Below are positions 51,793 through 61,139 of a stretch of DNA of 64,000 bases, piece after piece. The notes under the pieces were generated by a model, which ran no database searches, was not told where the DNA came from, and saw only the letters and a program-made list of their open reading frames with translations. The translations under genes were made by a program, and so were the position numbers. This stretch comes from Lysinibacillus_B sp050613145 (lineage in GTDB: Bacteria; Bacillota; Bacilli; Bacillales_A; Planococcaceae). Positions within the stretch are counted from its first letter, which is position 1. Every line of letters starts with the position of its first letter. Location: assembly GCF_050613145.1 (NCBI RefSeq), contig NZ_CP192507.1, positions 3,410,001-3,474,000 on the forward strand. Reading direction: 5' to 3'.

Positions 51793-52059
51793 GGACGGAG
51801 ACACGCTCATCGTAATTCTTTCTATAGAGAGCTGATGGTTGGTGCAAATCAGTGTAAGGTTCGAATCGAGTTCAACTCCCGAATAGATAGGCGGAAATTT
51901 AGTATGCCTATACGTCACATGCACGTTACGCATTTGGTAAAGGTTGTATATAACATTTTTTTATGTTCCTTACAACGAAAAAGGGTGGTACCGCGTAAGC
52001 TTGTTTATTAACAGCCTTTCGCCCCTTACACAATGTTGTAAGGGACGAGAGGCTTTTTA
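51793..52059 (+). ncRNA. T-box riboswitch (serine) in the serA leader
   Basis: Stem I has the AGAGAG bulge and the apical CTGATGGTTGGTGCAAATCAG. The specifier region TTCAACTCCCGAA places a UCA serine codon (51872-51874) ahead of ACTCC, as other T-boxes place their codon. The T-box sequence AAGGGTGGTACCGCG (51981-51995) binds the free tRNA acceptor end. A terminator (AGCCTTTCGCCCCTTACA with TGTAAGGGACGAGAGGCT, then TTTTTA) ends at 52059. Uncharged tRNA-Ser should permit serA transcription. Confidence 0.93.
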
Positions 52060-52089
52060 TTTTACATTTTAAGGGAGCGAAACATTCAA

Positions 52090-53712
52090 ATGGCAACAGA
52101 AACAATTGAAAAAGCAACAAAAACAATTAACGTATTTATCGCAGATCCACTTAGCGAAGATGGTATCCAACCGCTTCGCCAAGAAACAGGTTTAGACTTA
52201 AACATCATTATTGATACTGGTTTAGCACCAGAACAATTAAAAGCAAAAATTGCTGATGTACACGTGTTATTAGTACGTTCTCAAACAACTGTGACACGTG
52301 AAATTATCGAAGCTGCTAAAAATTTAAAATTAATCGGACGTGCTGGTGTAGGTGTAGATAACATCGACCTTACTGCTGCAACTGAACACGGTATTATCGT
52401 TGTTAACGCACCAGACGGAAACACAAACTCAGCTGCTGAACATACAATTGCAATGATGACATCTTTAGCACGTCACATTCCACAAGCATTCAACACACTT
52501 AAAAACGGAAAATGGGATCGTAAATCTTACGTAGGTGTGGAACTTAAAAACAAAACATTAGGCGTTGTTGGCTTTGGTCGTATCGGTGTTGAAGTAGCAT
52601 ACCGCGCAAAAGGCTCTCGTATGAGTGTAATGGCTTATGACCCATTCTTATCTGAAGAGCGCGCACAAGAGCTAGGTGTAACAAAAGCAACGGTTGAAGA
52701 AATTTGCCAAGCTGCTGACTTCATTACAGTACACACACCACTATTACCAGAAACACGTAACTTAATTAACAAAGAAAAATTCGCGATGATGAAAGACGGC
52801 GTACGCATTATCAACTGTGCACGTGGCGGTATCATTAACGAGGACGATTTATACGATGCAATCGTAGAAGGTAAAGTAGCAGGTGCTGCACTTGACGTAT
52901 TCGTGGAAGAGCCAGCAACTGATCACAAATTACTTACTTTACCACAAGTAATCGCAACACCTCACTTAGGTGCATCTACTATCGAAGCACAAGAGTCTGT
53001 AGCGGTTGACGTATCTAACGACATTATCAAGTTCTTTAAAACGGGTACAGTTACAAACCCAGTAAACATGCCTTCTATTCCAAAAGAAAAGCTTGCTGAA
53101 GTTGAACCATTCTTCGCATTAGCTGAAAAACTTGGTAAATTCCTAATCCAAGTATCTGAAGGTACTGTAAAAGAATTAAACATCTCTTATGCTGGTGAAG
53201 TAGCAAACTACGATGTTCGCCCATTAACGGCAAACGCTATTAAAGGTTTATTATCAACAAACCACGGTACACATGTAAACGATGTAAACGCTCGTTACCT
53301 TGCTGAACGCGTTGGCATCAAAATTAACGAACATAAAACAACAACTGCTAAAGGTTTCACAAACTTAGTAACAGTTGAAGTAAAAACAGAAAAAGAAACA
53401 CACTCTGTAGCAGGTACTTTACTAAACGGCTTAGGTGCTCGTATCGTAAAAGTAGAAGGCTTCGTAGTAGATGTGGTACCAACTGGTAACTTCTTATACA
53501 TCAAAAACACTGACAAACCAGGTGCAATTGGCCGCGTAGCTACGAAATTAGCTGAGAGCCAAGTGAACATCGCAACGATGCAAGTAGGTCGTGACGATGT
53601 TGGCGGTTCTGCAGTTATGATGCTTGGTATCGACAACGATGTAACAGCACAAGATTTAGCAGCAGTTGCTACACTTGAAAACATCGATGAAGTAAAAGCA
53701 ATTACACTTTAA
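52090..53712 (+). CDS. serA: D-3-phosphoglycerate dehydrogenase, long form
   Basis: A 540-residue enzyme opening the serine pathway. Order: substrate and NAD domain (GVVGFGRIGVEVAYRAKG near residue 150; catalytic Arg/Glu/His in NCARGGIINE, DVFVEEP and TPHLGAST), then an allosteric substrate-binding domain (about 325-450), then a C-terminal ACT domain (YIKNTDKPGAIGRVATKLAE to the end) that binds serine. AAGGGAG lies upstream of the ATG. A serine T-box and probable PurR boxes precede it. Confidence 0.97.
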   Translation: MATETIEKATKTINVFIADPLSEDGIQPLRQETGLDLNIIIDTGLAPEQLKAKIADVHVLLVRSQTTVTREIIEAAKNLKLIGRAGVGVDNIDLTAATEHGIIVVNAPDGNTNSAAEHTIAMMTSLARHIPQAFNTLKNGKWDRKSYVGVELKNKTLGVVGFGRIGVEVAYRAKGSRMSVMAYDPFLSEERAQELGVTKATVEEICQAADFITVHTPLLPETRNLINKEKFAMMKDGVRIINCARGGIINEDDLYDAIVEGKVAGAALDVFVEEPATDHKLLTLPQVIATPHLGASTIEAQESVAVDVSNDIIKFFKTGTVTNPVNMPSIPKEKLAEVEPFFALAEKLGKFLIQVSEGTVKELNISYAGEVANYDVRPLTANAIKGLLSTNHGTHVNDVNARYLAERVGIKINEHKTTTAKGFTNLVTVEVKTEKETHSVAGTLLNGLGARIVKVEGFVVDVVPTGNFLYIKNTDKPGAIGRVATKLAESQVNIATMQVGRDDVGGSAVMMLGIDNDVTAQDLAAVATLENIDEVKAITL

Positions 53713-53719
53713 TCAATAA

Positions 53720-53762
53720 AAAAAGAGGGCGTTCGAGAATTCATTCTAGAACGTCCTCTTTG
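53720..53762 (+). terminator. Terminator after serA
   Basis: AAAGAGGGCGTTC pairs with GAACGTCCTCTTT around an AT-rich loop, eight bases past the stop codon. Confidence 0.88.
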
Positions 53763-53823
53763 TACCGAAAATAGCGACGTCTTTAATGTGACCATCGCAG
53801 GTAGTGTATCTTATTATAAGCAG

Positions 53824-53865
53824 TAAGGGATGTTTGGAAAGCTTAGCTTTTCAAACATCCCTTTT
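53824..53865. terminator. Second hairpin between serA and the convergent gene
   Basis: AAGGGATGTTTG and CAAACATCCCTT form an outer stem with AAAGCT/AGCTTT inside, and TTTT follows on the plus strand. It may back up the serA terminator or end the minus-strand gene at 53890. Confidence 0.7.
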
Positions 53866-53889
53866 GATATTGGTACTATATTGACGTTA

Positions 53890-54222
53890 TTATTGTAATT
53901 GTTTTAAGTGCACAAACGATAAGTATTCAGTTTGTTCAGCTGCTGCAAAAATATGTACTTGATCTGCTATACCCCATCCTAAAATAGCAAGCATAGCAAC
54001 TGAACCAATCGCAATGAGACTTGATAGTAATTGATGTTGCTTTTTCATTTGTGCATTTGATTGCTTTGCTGTTTTCGAACGCACCATCCCGCAAAAACGT
54101 TCTTTATTTTGCGCGAATACATATGCACATGTTACACAAAGTTGTGCTACATGTCCTTCCATTTGGAGCGTCTCCATCTCTAAATTTATACGACCACAAT
54201 TTTCACATGTACAAGTCTTCAT
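53890..54222 (-). CDS. Zinc-ribbon membrane protein, unknown
   Basis: A 110-residue protein from the ATG at 54222, which has AAGGAT upstream; the frame is open to 54366 without support. An N-terminal zinc ribbon is formed by MKTCTCENCGR and QLCVTCAYVF, followed by a basic linker and one membrane helix (LLSSLIAIGSVAMLAILGWGIA). A short tail follows. I do not recognise a family. It is separate from the HAD gene upstream by about 150 bases. Confidence 0.72.
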   Translation of the reverse strand: MKTCTCENCGRINLEMETLQMEGHVAQLCVTCAYVFAQNKERFCGMVRSKTAKQSNAQMKKQHQLLSSLIAIGSVAMLAILGWGIADQVHIFAAAEQTEYLSFVHLKQLQ

Positions 54223-54375
54223 ACGCAAAATCCTTTCAATACTATTCTCTACTTGTAGTTTAACAAAAATAATTATATAATTCATTAATTTCAGAAAATA
54301 GAGGTGACGAAATGGTGAAAAAGCATCCGCGCTATGGACACGAATGCTTTTTACATGGAATATCATTTACTTATT

Positions 54376-55164
54376 TTAAAGCTTTTGTACAAGCTCTAAC
54401 AACTCTGTTAACGATGTTACTTCATATGTTGGTGTTACATCTGGGTTTTGTGGTTTATTTTCACGGTTAATCCATACGTTACGCATCCCAACACGTGATG
54501 AGCCTAAAATATCTGTCATTAAATTGTCGCCAACCATAATGCCATCCTCTGCTGTCACGCCTGCTTTTTCCATTACATATTCAAAAATCGATGCATCTGG
54601 CTTACCTTTACCAAAGTCACCAGAAATAATGATATGGTCAAAATACGGGGCGATTTCTGGCGTAATTTCAAGCTTTAAGTTTTGTAAGCTTGGTGCACCA
54701 TTCGTTAATAATACTAACTGGTACTTGCCTTTTAACTCATCTAGCACCGCAAATGTATCCTCGTATAGGAACGGCGCTTTTTTACGCTCTTCCACAAAGC
54801 GCTCCCCTAATTCCTTACCAAACTCCACATCGTCAATACCTAATGCCTTTAAGCCATTTGTCCATGCATTTGCACGATAACCAGGCACAATCCCCTTCAT
54901 CGTTTGAAAAGAATCTGTCGGGTCATCAAATGTTCCCCATAAGCCTTCAAATGGGTTAATCCCAATCATCACTGTATAATCGTATGTTTCATACGCTTGA
55001 TATAACTCACGAGCAGCCTCACGAACTGCTTCTTCTAATTTTTCACACTCTACTTCATATTTTGTTGCCGCGTATTCACACGTTTTTTCGAACGCTGTTT
55101 TTACTGATTTTTGGTCCCATAAAAGTGTATCATCTAAATCAAAAATGATTGTTTTAATTGTCAT
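54376..55164 (-). CDS. HAD hydrolase, YjjG/YfnB-type nucleotidase
   Basis: A 262-residue HAD phosphatase with motif I DLDDTLLWDQ at the start, motif II LLTNGAPSLQ, motif III in GDFGKGKPD and motif IV GDNLMTDILG. The layout resembles the YjjG-type noncanonical pyrimidine nucleotidases, which dephosphorylate dUMP or damaged nucleotides; the substrate is inferred. It is monocistronic. Confidence 0.88.
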   Translation of the reverse strand: MTIKTIIFDLDDTLLWDQKSVKTAFEKTCEYAATKYEVECEKLEEAVREAARELYQAYETYDYTVMIGINPFEGLWGTFDDPTDSFQTMKGIVPGYRANAWTNGLKALGIDDVEFGKELGERFVEERKKAPFLYEDTFAVLDELKGKYQLVLLTNGAPSLQNLKLEITPEIAPYFDHIIISGDFGKGKPDASIFEYVMEKAGVTAEDGIMVGDNLMTDILGSSRVGMRNVWINRENKPQNPDVTPTYEVTSLTELLELVQKL

Positions 55165-55299
55165 TTGTTTCGCTCCTAAATCAAAATATGTACGTCTTTA
55201 TTTTAGCATATTATGTGTTCTCTAATGCCACTCTTTATGACAAGTTCTCGTACTTTTCTAAAAAGTTTTAGTAGCTATTTTTTAATAACAACACGCGTG

Positions 55300-55425
55300 T
55301 TGAGTTACCTTTTATTGTTAACGAACCCATCGGAATACGTTGATTTCCGCTACAACTGACTCGCTGGCTTCAACTAATTATCATCTACCGATATTTTTAT
55401 AATCAATACATCTATTATAGCAATT
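55300..55425. repeat. AT-rich intergenic repeat, family 3, copy 2
   Basis: It shares CCTTTTATTGTTAA, ATACGTTGATTTCCGCTACA, ACTGACTC and a terminal ATATTTTTATAATCAATACA with 58858-59020, and partly with 20298-20445. It lacks the middle AGCAAGCGC segment. A CAACACGCGTGTTG palindrome precedes it (55290-55303). It fills much of the gap between the HAD and DUF3006 genes. Non-coding. Confidence 0.6.
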
Positions 55426-55465
55426 GAATAAATTCAACTTATATATTTCAAAAATACAGTAACTA

Positions 55466-55499
55466 AAATAGGCTCAGAAATGTACTTCTGAGCCTATTC
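55466..55499 (-). terminator. Terminator after the DUF3006 gene
   Basis: On the minus strand AATAGGCTCAGAA pairs with TTCTGAGCCTATT and is followed by TTAGTTAC. It starts two bases after the stop codon. Confidence 0.82.
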
Positions 55500-55500
55500 C

Positions 55501-55743
55501 TTACTTTTTCTTCAACTTTTCCATTAACGCTTTTATACGATTTTCTGCTTGCTGTTTTTCCTCATGGAGTACGTAAAAACGATAGCCTTCGCCTGTATGT
55601 GTAATTTCCACAATATCACCTTGCTCTAGCTCCACATCCATATCAAAGCGATGAATGAGTAATTGCTCTACCTCATCTGGACGCTTGAGAAAAATCGCAT
55701 AGTCCCCTTCAAAACGATCCAGTGTATACTTATTCGAACTCAC
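55501..55743 (-). CDS. DUF3006 domain protein
   Basis: An 80-residue protein from a GTG at 55743, nine bases after AAAGGGG; the frame is open to 55764. The sequence YTLDRFEGDYAIFLKRPDE and VELEQGDIVEITHTGEGYRF is typical of DUF3006, a small beta-barrel-like domain often encoded beside MBL-fold ComEC-like proteins. A C-terminal helix rich in Glu and Lys follows. It overlaps the upstream MBL gene by 14 bases, so the two are coupled. Confidence 0.85.
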   Translation of the reverse strand: MSSNKYTLDRFEGDYAIFLKRPDEVEQLLIHRFDMDVELEQGDIVEITHTGEGYRFYVLHEEKQQAENRIKALMEKLKKK

Positions 55744-56923
55744 TAACAATGTCCCCTTTCGCATTCAATAGCTTCGCCGCATCGCCAGAATTTAGCCAAA
55801 TCTGTTTATTTGTCCACTTCAATACTGTGCTCGATTCTTTTGCATCCGGTCCACTAGATACGGTAATCGTTTTACCAGGTTGCAACGTAATATTCGGGAA
55901 GGTAAATAGTTGATTACCTTCCACTGATAGTAATTGCCAGCCATTTAGATTCACTGCTTCACTACTGTTATTTTTAATTTTGACTAGCTCTGCTTCTACA
56001 TCTTTACTAATGATTTCAACTTTACCTGTCGATTGTACCGGTACGGCACTTGTCGCCCCAACGCCCGTCCATTCAGGTATATTTACTGAATAGGCTTTGC
56101 CGTCTGTTGTCACAACAATATGTCCCGCTTCTGCTGTACTATAAATTTGACTACCTACTGCTTGCAAGCTTTCAATAACTTCAATATGAGGATGACCATA
56201 TTTATTATCTTGCCCATAACTTAAAATCGCTGCTTCTGGCTGCACTGCTTGAATAAAGGCGAGTGAGCTACTCGTATTGGAACCGTGATGACCTGCCTTT
56301 AAAATCGTTGCCTGTACATTTTGTGTAACCATCATCTCTTTTTCCATCTCAACCCCTGCATCCCCTGTTAATAAAAATGATACTTCCCCATATGTCACCT
56401 TTAACACAATGGATGCTTCGTTATTATCTGTCGCATGTTCATCCGCACTTAATACAGTAATATCAAGTTCCTCATCTAAATTTACTTTTTCACCTGTTTT
56501 CGGTACGGTATACGGAATCCCTTTATCGCCAACGAGTGTAATCATTTGCTCATATGTTTGAGACGTATGTACTTTTCCGGAATCAATAAAGTTTTTAATC
56601 GAAATGGAGTTCAATACCGAAATAAGTCCGCCAATATGATCTGCATCAGGATGTGTCGCTACAACATAATCCAGTTGCTTCACGCCTTGCGCCCGTAAAT
56701 AAGCAACAATATTATTCCCTTCTCCTTTTACCCCACCATCAATTAGCATCGTTTTCCCGTTCGGTGATTGAATAAAAATCGAATCCCCTTGCCCCACATT
56801 TATAAAATGGACACGCATCTCTTTACCAGGTGGCACAGTGACCGTTTCAGTAGGCTGTACCACTTCTGTACAACCGACTAAAAAGAGCATCATTAATATG
56901 ATTAGTAATTTCTTCATCTTCAA
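55730..56923 (-). CDS. MBL-fold lipoprotein with lamin-tail domain (ComEC C-domain-like)
   Basis: A 397-residue lipoprotein: signal and lipobox LFLVGC (Cys 18), then a metallo-beta-lactamase domain (FINVGQGDSIFIQSP, THPDADHIGG, LLTGDAG, LKAGHHGS) like the C-terminal nuclease-like part of ComEC, then a C-terminal lamin-tail domain from about residue 305 (VEAELVKIKNNSSEAVNLNGWQL). Extracellular nuclease or DNA-processing activity is possible but unproven. It is coupled to DUF3006. Confidence 0.9.
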   Translation of the reverse strand: MKMKKLLIILMMLFLVGCTEVVQPTETVTVPPGKEMRVHFINVGQGDSIFIQSPNGKTMLIDGGVKGEGNNIVAYLRAQGVKQLDYVVATHPDADHIGGLISVLNSISIKNFIDSGKVHTSQTYEQMITLVGDKGIPYTVPKTGEKVNLDEELDITVLSADEHATDNNEASIVLKVTYGEVSFLLTGDAGVEMEKEMMVTQNVQATILKAGHHGSNTSSSLAFIQAVQPEAAILSYGQDNKYGHPHIEVIESLQAVGSQIYSTAEAGHIVVTTDGKAYSVNIPEWTGVGATSAVPVQSTGKVEIISKDVEAELVKIKNNSSEAVNLNGWQLLSVEGNQLFTFPNITLQPGKTITVSSGPDAKESSTVLKWTNKQIWLNSGDAAKLLNAKGDIVSEFE

Positions 56924-56990
56924 AAATCCTTTTTCTTTTTATTGTACAAAAACAAAAGAGAAATAGCATACACTACCTCCCTTTTAAAAT

Positions 56991-58493
56991 TTAACGATAT
57001 AACTCATTTAAAATATTGATTTTCTTTTGAATGGCTTCTTCAAATGTCATGATATAGGCAGCAGGGTCTTTTGGATTGTGGAATTGCGTAATTTTGCCCG
57101 TTTCTGGGTGCACAAATTTCGATGAAGCACCACAGCCAATCCCTAAAATCGTCTGCACTTCTTCCATAATTACGATATTGTAAATCGACTCCTCACCTGG
57201 TTTACAGTATCCGACATTTTCTAAATTACCTAAAATATTTTTTTGACGATATAAGTAGTACGGTACGTAACCATTCGCTTTCGTCCAATCGCTTGCCATT
57301 TGCATCATTTGCGAAACGGTATCACGGTCGGCTACTTTATATTTATCTTTATTGCGCGTCATCTCTGAGGCACGTTTAAAGCTTAGCGTGTGTACCGTCA
57401 AGCTTTCTGGCTGCATCTTGGCTGATTCCTCTAACGAATGCTGGAATTCTTCAATTCCTTCATTTGGTAAGCCGATAATTAAGTCCATGTTAATATTATT
57501 CATGCCCATATTGCGCGATAGCCAAAACTTATCAATCGTTTCTTGTACCGTATGGTGACGACCAATTGCTTTCAATGTTTCTTGCGTGTACGATTGCGGG
57601 TTTACAGAAATACGATCTATGCCCCATTTTTTTAGCACTTCAATTTTTTCAGGTGTAATCGTATCCGGACGGCCTGCCTCCACTGTAATCTCACGAATAG
57701 AATCTGTGTTTGGGAACGATTCAAACATCGTTTGATATAGCGCATCCATTTCATGTGCTTCAATCGACGTAGGCGTTCCTCCGCCCCAGTAAATCGATGT
57801 AATGCGCATATTTTTTTCTGTTAGCCATTTGCCCATTTCACGCAGTTCAATATGAAGTCCATCTATAAACTTCTCCACACGCCCTGCTTTTCGATTACTT
57901 TGGATTGCATACGCCGGGAATGTACAATACGCACACATCGTTGGACAAAATGGCACACCAATATAAATGGAAATTTCGCGCCCTAGCTCATCTAAGTCTG
58001 GAATGACTTGTAATTGGCACGCAACAATTTCTTTTAATAAACTAATTTTTGCATCAGATAGACGAAAATCGACTTTGAGCTTTGCAAAAATTTGCGCCTC
58101 CGTTAAGCCTTCTTTGCGGAATTTATGATAAAGTTTTGTCGGGCGCACCCCTGTTAAAATTCCCCACTGTTGTGTCATCCCTGTGTATTGCTCTAATACA
58201 TCTAGCATGACATGAGATAGCGCACGCTTCATCCGAATACTTTGCTCTTTTTCCGTTCCCTCTGTTGCATACCCAATGGCATACGTACTTTTATATTCCT
58301 GCCCATCTACTACAAGCGTGGCAGCAGTTGTAATCGTGTAGCTATCATCTATTGCATGCTCAAATGAAATGGACATGTCGGATCCGTCTTGTGTAAATTG
58401 AATGACCGAGTCCTCATAAAATAAGTTAGCAATATGATTTAATACACGGTTCCAGTCTTCTTTAAATTGTTCGTTAATGTGTATCGTTTTCAT
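56991..58493 (-). CDS. hemZ: Oxygen-independent coproporphyrinogen III oxidase-like protein HemZ
   Basis: A 500-residue radical SAM protein. The [4Fe-4S] motif CPTMCAYC lies near residue 180, with SAM-site IYWGGGTPTS and a HemN-like C-terminal region (YYLYRQKNILGNLENVGYC). HemZ of B. subtilis is linked to anaerobic haem synthesis. Because haem is made here through coproporphyrin (cgoX/hemH), its exact role may differ from HemN. It has an N-terminal about 170-residue extension as in HemZ. Confidence 0.92.
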   Translation of the reverse strand: MKTIHINEQFKEDWNRVLNHIANLFYEDSVIQFTQDGSDMSISFEHAIDDSYTITTAATLVVDGQEYKSTYAIGYATEGTEKEQSIRMKRALSHVMLDVLEQYTGMTQQWGILTGVRPTKLYHKFRKEGLTEAQIFAKLKVDFRLSDAKISLLKEIVACQLQVIPDLDELGREISIYIGVPFCPTMCAYCTFPAYAIQSNRKAGRVEKFIDGLHIELREMGKWLTEKNMRITSIYWGGGTPTSIEAHEMDALYQTMFESFPNTDSIREITVEAGRPDTITPEKIEVLKKWGIDRISVNPQSYTQETLKAIGRHHTVQETIDKFWLSRNMGMNNINMDLIIGLPNEGIEEFQHSLEESAKMQPESLTVHTLSFKRASEMTRNKDKYKVADRDTVSQMMQMASDWTKANGYVPYYLYRQKNILGNLENVGYCKPGEESIYNIVIMEEVQTILGIGCGASSKFVHPETGKITQFHNPKDPAAYIMTFEEAIQKKINILNELYR

Positions 58494-58857
58494 CTTTATT
58501 CTCTACCTTCACTAAATTCATCTATATTCAATAATTCATTGCCTTTAAAAACATCTTTTCTATTGTATCAAAAAAATGCTCAAATCATAGCTATGAATAC
58601 TTGCGAAAAATTTACAATTACTTCAAATCTATTTCATGATGTATCAATAGTATAGGTATATATTATTAGTTATAGAAATCTAACAACCCTAATTATATAA
58701 GTTCACTTAAATGTGCAAGCATAACGATTGACTTTAAAAGTCAGCCTATACCTTGCGAGCTTTTGACCGGATGTAGCGATATTTTGCTCGGATACGGTTT
58801 TAAGATGATTTACATAGCTTAATATTTCAAAATTAAACAAATATGATATCACACGTA

Positions 58858-59020
58858 TTTATTTACCTTGCATTGTTAAACAGAGAAATACGTTGATTTT
58901 CACTATAGCTGACTCAGCTCCTATCAATGAGCAAGCGCCTTTTATCAACCATTACACTAAAAAGCCATGCACATCATCTGCTAATATTTTTATTATCAAT
59001 ACAGCCGATATAATAGATAT
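58858..59020. repeat. AT-rich intergenic repeat, family 3, copy 3
   Basis: It matches 20298-20445 in its centre (ATCAATGAGCAAGCGCCTTT, CCATTACACTAAAAAG) and 55300-55425 at its end (ATATTTTTATTATCAATACA), bridging the two. The rest of the gap 58494-59090 is AT-rich with no gene. A more GC-balanced patch at 58730-58800 shows no convincing coding sequence. Confidence 0.6.
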
Positions 59021-59090
59021 TTGTTATTATATTTTTTCACTACTTAGTGTATAATTTATTTAAATATTCTGAAAACGGGAGGTTTTTATA

Positions 59091-59465
59091 ATGACATTAA
59101 CGATACAAAAAGTGCCTTTTACAGAGATTTTAAAGAATATTGACTTGAGATTTTTTGAATTTAATATGAACCGTTGTGATGAACGTACACTATATGTAGC
59201 AATCGCCATTTCTTCCAAGCAAGGTAATGCGGTTTGTGACTTAATTTATTTAATTGATAAAAACGATTTATATGGGGCAATTTCTTTAAATGAAAAATAT
59301 GATACTGTACGAAATTTCTTTAAAAAGCATTTTAACTACGACCTTTTATATTCAGACGAACAAATCATCGCCAAAATGATCAGCCAAACAAAGGAATTCA
59401 AACATTGCCTTGAACAATTCTCGAAACTTTATCCAAAACATGTGCAACCAAAGTTTTTCCATTAA
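59091..59465 (+). CDS. Conserved-looking hypothetical protein
   Basis: A 124-residue soluble protein with a GGGAGG ribosome site seven bases before the ATG. It has alternating strands and helices (TLYVAIAISSKQGNAVCDLI, YDTVRNFFKKHFNYDLLY) and a basic C-terminus. I do not recognise the family; no motif of catalysis or metal binding stands out. It is convergent with yheA, sharing a hairpin, and stands behind the family 3 repeat. Confidence 0.75.
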   Translation: MTLTIQKVPFTEILKNIDLRFFEFNMNRCDERTLYVAIAISSKQGNAVCDLIYLIDKNDLYGAISLNEKYDTVRNFFKKHFNYDLLYSDEQIIAKMISQTKEFKHCLEQFSKLYPKHVQPKFFH

Positions 59466-59497
59466 AAAAGGACCACATACATTGTGATCCTTGACAA
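59466..59497. terminator. Terminator between the hypothetical gene and yheA
   Basis: AAGGACCACA and TGTGATCCTT form the stem. On the minus strand it is followed by six T, four bases beyond the yheA stop. Confidence 0.85.
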
Positions 59498-59500
59498 TAC

Positions 59501-59842
59501 TTAAAGTCCTTCATAAAGGGATTGAATTGGTTCAACTAACATACGGTTGACTTCTTCAATCATTGTACTCATAGCCATTTCCGCTTCAAGCATTGCTAAA
59601 ATTTTCATATTTTGCTGTGCAAGCTGTGCCGCCTTTTGTAAGTAGACATATTCATCTTCTAAAAGCTCTTCACCAGCCATTTGTTTTTGCTGTAACTTTT
59701 TTTGAATATCACGGAAGTTTGTAAATAATGTACGAGCTTCATCATCTTTTTTTACTTCTTCCACTGTCTCTTGTAACGCTTTAAATTCCTTTGTATCACG
59801 GAACACCGCTTCTAACTTTGCAATCTCATTATAAATTGTCAT
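59501..59842 (-). CDS. yheA: YlbF/YmcA family protein YheA
   Basis: A 113-residue all-helical protein (MTIYNEIAKLEAVFRDTKEF; FTNFRDIQKKLQQKQMAGEE; MLEAEMAMSTMIEEVNRML) of the YlbF/YmcA superfamily. YlbF and YmcA form an iron-sulfur complex acting with RNase Y; YheA is a paralogue of unknown role. It lies 24 bases after yheB, the B. subtilis order. Confidence 0.9.
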   Translation of the reverse strand: MTIYNEIAKLEAVFRDTKEFKALQETVEEVKKDDEARTLFTNFRDIQKKLQQKQMAGEELLEDEYVYLQKAAQLAQQNMKILAMLEAEMAMSTMIEEVNRMLVEPIQSLYEGL

Positions 59843-59866
59843 GTAATATGCCTACTCTCTTTTAAT

Positions 59867-61012
59867 TTAGTTCGTTACAAACACGATAACGGCTTGCACA
59901 ACTCCAACTATACCGCCAATAATACCACCGAGCCATGTAATCATTCGAAGCTCGCGGCTAATAATACCTAATACCAGTTCTTCTAGCTTAGCAATCGGGA
60001 ACGAGTCTACTTGCTCACGCACGACTTCAGCTAAATTTAAACGTTTTAATACGTCTTCTATTCTGCTTTCTGCTTCCTTGAATACTTTATTCATTAAAGC
60101 CGGCAATAATTCATCTTTTGCCCAGTCATTTCCTTGTGGCCAATAATCTTGTATCGTTTTATTTAATCGCTCATCGATTGCCAACTCGTTTTTCGCATAG
60201 CTTTGAATATTTGCCACAATCGTATCGAAGTTGACATCATGCATAAAATCCATTGCCGGTCGATCTTTTATTTTTTCCCACTCTGCTGTGAAAATTCGAT
60301 TTAGCAGTGCGCTTGTCCCCGGTGCTTGCAAAAATTTCACAAGCTCCCGTTGCACCTTTTCTACAAGTGATGCTGAATCGCCAACGAACATTTGAATCAT
60401 ACCACCAATTGACCCTTTTGACGATAAAAAGTCATCTAGCATATTTTTAATCGTCAGCGACCCCTCTGGCGATAAAAAATAATCTTCCCCTTTTTTCAAA
60501 ATCTGTTCGACTGCTTCAGGAACTTTTTGATCAACTACTGCTTCTAAATCTTCCGGCAATAACTCTCGAATTTTTTTCGTTGATAGTGTATGCTTCATAT
60601 TTTCAAACTGGTTGAAAATTATGACATCGATTTTCCCTTCAACTGTTTTTGGTAAATGACTGAACCCCGCTAAATCAAGCCAGTCCTTTAACGTTTTGTC
60701 ATTTAAAAAGATTTCCTGCGCTACTTTTGATTGTGCAAACTGTAAGACGCTATTTCGCACATCGTCAGATAAGAATTTCTTTTTAATTGTATCAGGCGTC
60801 AATAAATAGTCCGATACCGTTTTACCTAGTTGTACCGCAAGCACATCACGGCGTTTTGGGATTAGCCCAGGTGTCAACGGTAGACGCCACTTCATAAAAT
60901 AAATCGGCTTGTACGGACGGAATAACATTTTAATGGCCATATAGTTCGTTGCTGCCCCAACAAGTGCACCGACACCTGCTAAAAATAACATTAGGACGAA
61001 TAAATTATCCAT
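59867..61012 (-). CDS. yheB: DUF445 family membrane protein YheB
   Basis: A 381-residue protein with a membrane helix near the N-terminus (LFVLMLFLAGVGALVGAATNYMAIKMLF), the family motif FRPYKPI and LTPGLIPKRR, a long helical middle, and a C-terminal membrane helix (WLGGIIGGIVGVVQAVIVFV). It is membrane-anchored at both ends. YheB has been found on spores or membranes; its function is unknown. It is co-oriented with yheA. Confidence 0.92.
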   Translation of the reverse strand: MDNLFVLMLFLAGVGALVGAATNYMAIKMLFRPYKPIYFMKWRLPLTPGLIPKRRDVLAVQLGKTVSDYLLTPDTIKKKFLSDDVRNSVLQFAQSKVAQEIFLNDKTLKDWLDLAGFSHLPKTVEGKIDVIIFNQFENMKHTLSTKKIRELLPEDLEAVVDQKVPEAVEQILKKGEDYFLSPEGSLTIKNMLDDFLSSKGSIGGMIQMFVGDSASLVEKVQRELVKFLQAPGTSALLNRIFTAEWEKIKDRPAMDFMHDVNFDTIVANIQSYAKNELAIDERLNKTIQDYWPQGNDWAKDELLPALMNKVFKEAESRIEDVLKRLNLAEVVREQVDSFPIAKLEELVLGIISRELRMITWLGGIIGGIVGVVQAVIVFVTN

Positions 61013-61139
61013 TGTACCCTCTCATTTCTTTTCCTTTTTCTAATTTACTCATTATACCACTATTATGGAAATGATAGACTCTTTGATGATTGCATTTCAC
61101 ATGCCCTATCAAGTACGATTACAGAAAGGGGGAAGATTC

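Noticed and set aside
58735..58805. Minus-strand peptide resembling a MOSC-domain start (HPVKSSQG)
   Set aside because: Only about 15 residues match before a stop, with no start codon or ribosome site; chance is likely.
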